Source of the DNA: Cellulomonas fimi
GTDB taxonomy: Bacteria; Actinomycetota; Actinomycetes; Actinomycetales; Cellulomonadaceae
NCBI RefSeq assembly: GCF_028527925.1
Contig: NZ_JAPESW010000015.1
Span: 1-64,000, forward strand
Length of the DNA: 64,000 nucleotides
Direction: 5' to 3'
Program-made: the position numbers and the translations under genes
Notes under the pieces: generated by a model
What the model saw: only the letters and a program-made list of their open reading frames with translations
Told to the model about the DNA's origin: nothing
Database searches by the model: none
In this document: positions 61,601 through 64,000 of the stretch, piece after piece
Numbering within the stretch: position 1 is the stretch's first letter
Layout: every line of letters starts with the position of its first letter

Positions 61601-62776
61601 CGCGGGCACGCGGTCCCGCGGCGGGACCACCGCGACGGGTGCGCCGGGCGACGCGGCGGGCGCCACGAAGACGCGCGGCGACGTGCGCGTGTAGAGGACG
61701 GGCGTGACCCACTCGGGCCCGCGCAGCAGCGCACGTCGGGCCGCGGTGACCGCCTGCTCGACGAGCGCACCCCCGGCCAGCCGCTCGTACAGCGCCGCCG
61801 CGGCGGCGTGCGCGGACCGGTCCGTCACCGGGTACTGCATCGCGACCGCGACGGGGACGCCCGCACGCACGAGCTGGTGCGCCGACCCGGCCTTCGGCTC
61901 CTGCGTGGTGACCTCGCCCGTGCTGCACCCGTTGAGCACCGCGACCCGCAGGTGCGGCGCGGCCAGCAGGTGGTCCGCGAGCGTGCGGGCGTCGAGCACG
62001 TCCGCCGTGCCGTCGTCGGCCGTGAGCGCGAGGACCCCGCCGTGCGCGTCCGCACCGCCGTGCCCGACCACGTGCAGCACGTGCCAGCGGTCGTCGAGCG
62101 CGCGCCGCAGCGCGTCGAGCGTCGCGGGCTCGAGCCGGTGCAGCTCGACCCGCTCCCCCAGCGGCGCGAGGGCCTCGCGCAGCGCGCCCACCTCGCGGTC
62201 CACGTCGAGCGGCGGCAGGTCGCTCGGCGACGCGGCGACGACCAGGACCCGCAACGTCCCCTCGAGCGGGGCGGGGTCGGCCGGGGTGGACGCGTCGGGG
62301 TAGCGGACCACGAAGACGCCGTCGGTGTGCACGAGGTACGTCGACCCGTGCAGCAGCAGCTCCCACGGCAGCGCCGCGACGTCGGGGGCGTCGTCGAGCT
62401 GGAGCCGGACGCGGACGGCCCCGCCGTCCCGCCCGGCACGGTCGCGCGCCGTCACGAGGAGGTCGCGTGCGTCGTCCGCGAACACCGCGTCGAACAGTGC
62501 GCGGCCGAGCGTCTCCGTCCGCTCGGCGAGCGCTCGGGCGGCGTCGGCGTCGGGGCGGGTGCGGGTGCGCGCGTCCGCGAGCGCGTCGGCGAACGCGGTC
62601 ACGTCGGCCGCGGCCGGCGGCGTGAAGGGGCGCGTGCTCGACGTGCCGAACGCGTCGCACGACACGACCGCCAGGTACGTGTCGCCGTCGGGGACCACGC
62701 GGACGTCCACGTCGACGACGGCGCGGTCGAGCCCCGGCGGTGCGCCCGCCGGTGGGTCGTCCAGGCTCGTCGTCAT
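58637..62776 (-). CDS. CHAT protease - STAND-like NTPase - repeat protein
   Basis: ATG 62776 gives 1379 residues. After ~100 residues of strands, a CHAT (caspase-like) domain shows the catalytic His in WHVLHVVGHGG (near 236) and Cys in VLNGCSTGEV (near 285), then AVAMQYPVTD and ALYERLAGG. A STAND-like NTPase follows (near 427: LTGDVGSGTSVLAGWLAG, Thr for the P-loop Lys; Walker B-like VRVLVDGLDHDALDP). From ~750 on, Ala/Leu/Arg-rich helices suggest HEAT/TPR-type repeats. This is the architecture of signal-activated proteases in bacterial conflict systems. A divergent 55-residue gene lies 293 bp away. Confidence 0.85.
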   Translation of the reverse strand: MTTSLDDPPAGAPPGLDRAVVDVDVRVVPDGDTYLAVVSCDAFGTSSTRPFTPPAAADVTAFADALADARTRTRPDADAARALAERTETLGRALFDAVFADDARDLLVTARDRAGRDGGAVRVRLQLDDAPDVAALPWELLLHGSTYLVHTDGVFVVRYPDASTPADPAPLEGTLRVLVVAASPSDLPPLDVDREVGALREALAPLGERVELHRLEPATLDALRRALDDRWHVLHVVGHGGADAHGGVLALTADDGTADVLDARTLADHLLAAPHLRVAVLNGCSTGEVTTQEPKAGSAHQLVRAGVPVAVAMQYPVTDRSAHAAAAALYERLAGGALVEQAVTAARRALLRGPEWVTPVLYTRTSPRVFVAPAASPGAPVAVVPPRDRVPAGVVPDVLQPRWWAVREVAAWMDSASTALLLTGDVGSGTSVLAGWLAGAGSTPDEPDALVDLLESVRGRWSAVHVSAPGGGGAAVDPRAVVRSLAEQLAGTVPGWQPVRADAAGPYGLAHLPPEELFAVLVGQPLRAALSTAPPGTTVRVLVDGLDHDALDPVLRLAAVPGVRVLVAGTDPAVATVLDTLSAARLDLASPHRRALVDADLTGYLRRRLAGSGRDDDDVATLVARAGGNFLVARNAADELLARPDVALDDLELPRGLDASSERHLRATLEQSFGPTWRDQWAAVVEPLLGHLAVARGPVPLPALVRWLGSTLPRIAALVDGLGDLVVTDADGCRLAHSSLVATLRAPALPSGAPNLLQVDEAAAHRRVVRGAVALTAADLAHPDDAGASYALVHAPGHLLELPHDDEVAAPAPMGADPAREVRVDARSALGDRALERDWVAALAASVHDPLLLGLPYRDLVALHLRAGDTAAVERVVRFLATSDVPLLRGAVFDVLATYAERSPAAATAFLVRLAVHDAPELQRIALHATCLLPGAAQADVYAGVVTDPDSTDQHAVAAAFALYSNGTSDPQRLIGDVLDRVVGRLRVFPPRRGTWPLVTFFSQVTVTNYVNGCADPEVVDATSRLWRHVLVDRIGVLRPWGPLVQRLVVEGVVARRIARRVLLLFTPPGRPDGPVELGGDRPEAPAARRVLAGLDPTADVGALTPDLRTLLASDTTMFRVLAALVVAVHGLADPAGTDALVTDLADRGDARTQRALLVAHAVVAPDRTPASWVPRLDRLTRLVTARPHDDHAAAGPLGGRHLVFVPLGLACAATGTSLDVLDEWLRPDADPGWRYCCLRGLGAVGLHHPDAVLGTFERLDRAGTLPLDAAVPALALMAGLHPMRTRTWLLRSGRRDVLDAVFGAADPVDSREHLELLGMYNAAVHGCVTSPRVRDRVVTEMFAGFLDCRTGREWSRRFGSAGVRALREDDWELSAWTS

Positions 62777-62985
62777 CGCGCGCCCCCAGCCGTCACCCCT
62801 CGCCGCGCGCGTCGACGACGCCGGCACGGCATCGCGGACCGCCGTCGGGCCGTGCCGACCGCGTCGCGCGACGCAGCGAGCGTACGGCCGCAGCCACCAC
62901 GGTTGGGTGGTTCTGCGGTGATTTCGCCCGGTATCCCGAGCGTCGCGAACATCTCCTTCCCTTCAGAACCCCCCCGGGACGGCCG

Positions 62986-63072
62986 ATGGTCCCGGTATGT
63001 TGCCGGACGCACGTGAAGACTGGACGAGCGCCCAGGAACGACTCGCAGAGGGCACGCAGGAGGACGACATGA
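62986..63072 (+). CDS. Cys-Cys micro-ORF (28 aa), leader-like
   Basis: ATG 62986 to TGA 63070-63072 encodes 28 residues beginning MVPVCCRTHVKTGRAP and ending in an Arg-rich stretch (RARRRTT). The stop overlaps the ATG of the next gene (ATGA at 63069-63072), and the next gene's SD lies inside it. The CCRxHVxxxR pattern resembles actinobacterial short leader peptides, some of which (Cys-rich ones in mycobacteria) sense cysteine. A related motif at 58564 supports that the peptide is real. Confidence 0.6.
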   Translation: MVPVCCRTHVKTGRAPRNDSQRARRRTT

Positions 63073-63236
63073 ACCCGCACGACAACGTCGCGCCGCGCGC
63101 GACCACGCAGAACCTGACGCACGCGTTCACGGACCCGAACCCGTTCCTGTCCGAGGACCGCACGATCCTCGTCGGCGGCCGCGCGACGGCCATGCAGCGT
63201 GCGCTCAACACGACGCCGGAGCGCACCGAGGACTGA
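63069..63236 (+). CDS. 55-residue protein divergent from the CHAT gene
   Basis: ATG 63069 has AGGAGG (63058-63063) 5 nt upstream. The product is short, polar and without Cys or TM segment: DNVAPRATTQNLTHAFTDP, NPFLSEDRTILVGG, ATAMQRALNTTPERTED. No family recognised. It is translationally coupled to the Cys-Cys micro-ORF and followed by a strong hairpin. Next to a protease of the CHAT type, it is a candidate substrate, trigger or inhibitor (inference from position). Confidence 0.7.
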   Translation: MNPHDNVAPRATTQNLTHAFTDPNPFLSEDRTILVGGRATAMQRALNTTPERTED

Positions 63237-63254
63237 CCCCGGGACCACCCGCGC

Positions 63255-63304
63255 ACGACGAAGGCCCGGCCCGGAGGGAACCCTCCGCGGCCGGGCCTCG
63301 TCGT
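63255..63304. terminator. Long bidirectional terminator
   Basis: Stacked stems 63255-63260/63299-63304, 63262-63271/63289-63298 and 63272-63278/63281-63287 form an almost continuous 23-bp hairpin between convergent genes ending at 63236 and 63310. Confidence 0.8.
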
Positions 63305-63309
63305 CCGCG

Positions 63310-63768
63310 TCAGCCCGCGAGCGCGGCGCGGACCAGGGCGGACAGCTTCTTGCCGTCGGCGCTGAGCCCGGCGCGGGCGGTCGCCTCCTTCATCACGGCA
63401 CCCATGTCGCGCAGGCTGCTCGCGCCGGTGGCGGCGACGACGTCCTGCACGAGCGCGGCGAGCTCGTCGTCCGACAGCTGCTGCGGGAGGTACTCCTCCA
63501 CGACGTCCGCCTCGGCCGACTCGTTCGCGGCGCGCTCGTCGGCGCCCGCGGTCGCGTAGATCTCGGCGCTCTCCCGACGCTTCTTCACCTCGCGGGCCAG
63601 CACGCGCAGCACGTCGTCCTCGGTGAGGTCCTTCTCGACGGGACCGGCCTTCGCCTCGGCGCGCACCGCGGCGACGAGCTGACGGAGCGTGCCGGTGCGG
63701 AACGAGTCCCGCGCCTTCATGGCGGTCGTGAGGTCGGAGGTCAGGCGGTCGAGGGTCGGGGTGCTCAT
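63310..63768 (-). CDS. yqeY: GatB/YqeY domain protein
   Basis: ATG 63768 gives 152 residues. The YqeY helical domain is clear: LTSDLTTAMKARDSFRTGTLRQLVAA, REVKKRRESAEIY, EEYLPQQLSDDELAALV, MGAVMKEATAR and the end of GKKLSALVRAAL. Free-standing YqeY proteins share the tRNA-contacting tail domain of GatB; the function is not settled. A TAGGTC box on the minus strand near 63848 could be its promoter, leaving an ~80-nt leader. Confidence 0.95.
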   Translation of the reverse strand: MSTPTLDRLTSDLTTAMKARDSFRTGTLRQLVAAVRAEAKAGPVEKDLTEDDVLRVLAREVKKRRESAEIYATAGADERAANESAEADVVEEYLPQQLSDDELAALVQDVVAATGASSLRDMGAVMKEATARAGLSADGKKLSALVRAALAG

Positions 63769-63932
63769 GCAGCCATCCTCCTCTGCGGCGGCCGCGCGCG
63801 GCGATCCGATTGACCGCTCCGGGATGCGAGGACCGTCCCGCCGACCTAACCTCGCGGAGGCTCCGCGCGCGACGACGCACGCCGCGCCCACCGCGCACGG
63901 TCGCCGTCGAACCGTCGACGAGGGGGACCGCC

Positions 63933-64000
63933 ATGACCGTCCGACGCAGCACCCGACGTCTCGCCGCCGTGCTCCTGGCCGCGGCGCTGGTCGTCAGCGC
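63933..64000 (+). CDS. N-terminus of an exported protein (cut by window end)
   Basis: ATG 63933 has AGGGGG (63921-63926) 6 nt upstream. The visible 22 codons encode a basic head (TVRRSTRRL) and a hydrophobic core (AAVLLAAALVVSA), i.e. a Sec signal peptide or lipoprotein leader. The mature part is outside the window, so nothing more can be said. Confidence 0.7.
   Translation, partial: MTVRRSTRRLAAVLLAAALVVS

Noticed and set aside
58544..63016. A ~1490-codon open frame on the plus strand opposite the CHAT gene
   Set aside because: Composition is that of an antisense shadow; the CHAT His/Cys motifs and NTPase motifs are on the minus strand.

Overview
The window is very GC-rich, densely packed DNA with many GTG starts, ATGA/GTGA gene overlaps, leaderless promoters, an actinobacterial type VII secretion (T7SS/ESX-like) locus, an FHA protein and a parS-type site. 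Together these indicate an actinobacterium, most likely in the Micrococcales (a Cellulomonas-like genome is my inference; nothing in the sequence proves the genus).

Layout. 1-1114: two oppositely oriented pieces of the helicase gene hrpA that meet near 165-190. 1279-4407: drug-type ABC exporter with a divergent TetR regulator that carries a long charged helix, with a perfect palindromic operator between them. 4618-11080: alkyladenine glycosylase (tag), then a SAM-riboswitch-led metF-metE operon and a MalY/PatB-type C-S lyase. 11347-12386: a micro zinc-finger protein, a Nudix hydrolase and a stand-alone LuxR-type HTH. 12674-17708: glycine cleavage operon gcvP-gcvT-gcvH behind a tandem glycine riboswitch. 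17726-18909: GNAT and two small proteins. 19030-29713: molybdenum-cofactor genes in two blocks (mog-moaE-moaA on +; moeB/rhodanese, moeA-moaC-mobA-DUF6457-moaD on -). These are separated by a Doc-type toxin-antitoxin pair, an alpha/beta hydrolase, a SRPBCC protein and a divergent XRE regulator/SDR pair. A parS-like site lies inside moaE. 29831-39682: housekeeping and accessory genes, including a TFIIB-type zinc protein, aminotransferase, CorA, low-MW phosphatase, a large cell-wall-anchored beta-propeller phytase-like protein and a PadR-regulated ABC exporter.

39970-57241 is one long minus-strand T7SS locus: three small Esx/adaptor genes, a 912-residue secreted effector, its overlapping putative immunity gene and a series of related modules, an FHA protein, EccD, two MinD-like proteins with broken P-loops, and EccC. 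EccB, EccE and a mycosin protease are not seen in full. A toxin-domain/immunity-domain fusion and a chain of immunity-like paralogues follow the effector. After map (57524-58288), a 1379-residue CHAT-STAND-repeat protein is transcribed divergently from a 28-codon Cys-Cys micro-ORF coupled to a 55-residue protein. A second copy of the micro-ORF motif lies at the other end of the CHAT gene. The CHAT cassette and the T7SS effector/immunity region are the best candidates for undescribed biology. The window ends with a YqeY-like gene and the first codons of an exported protein.
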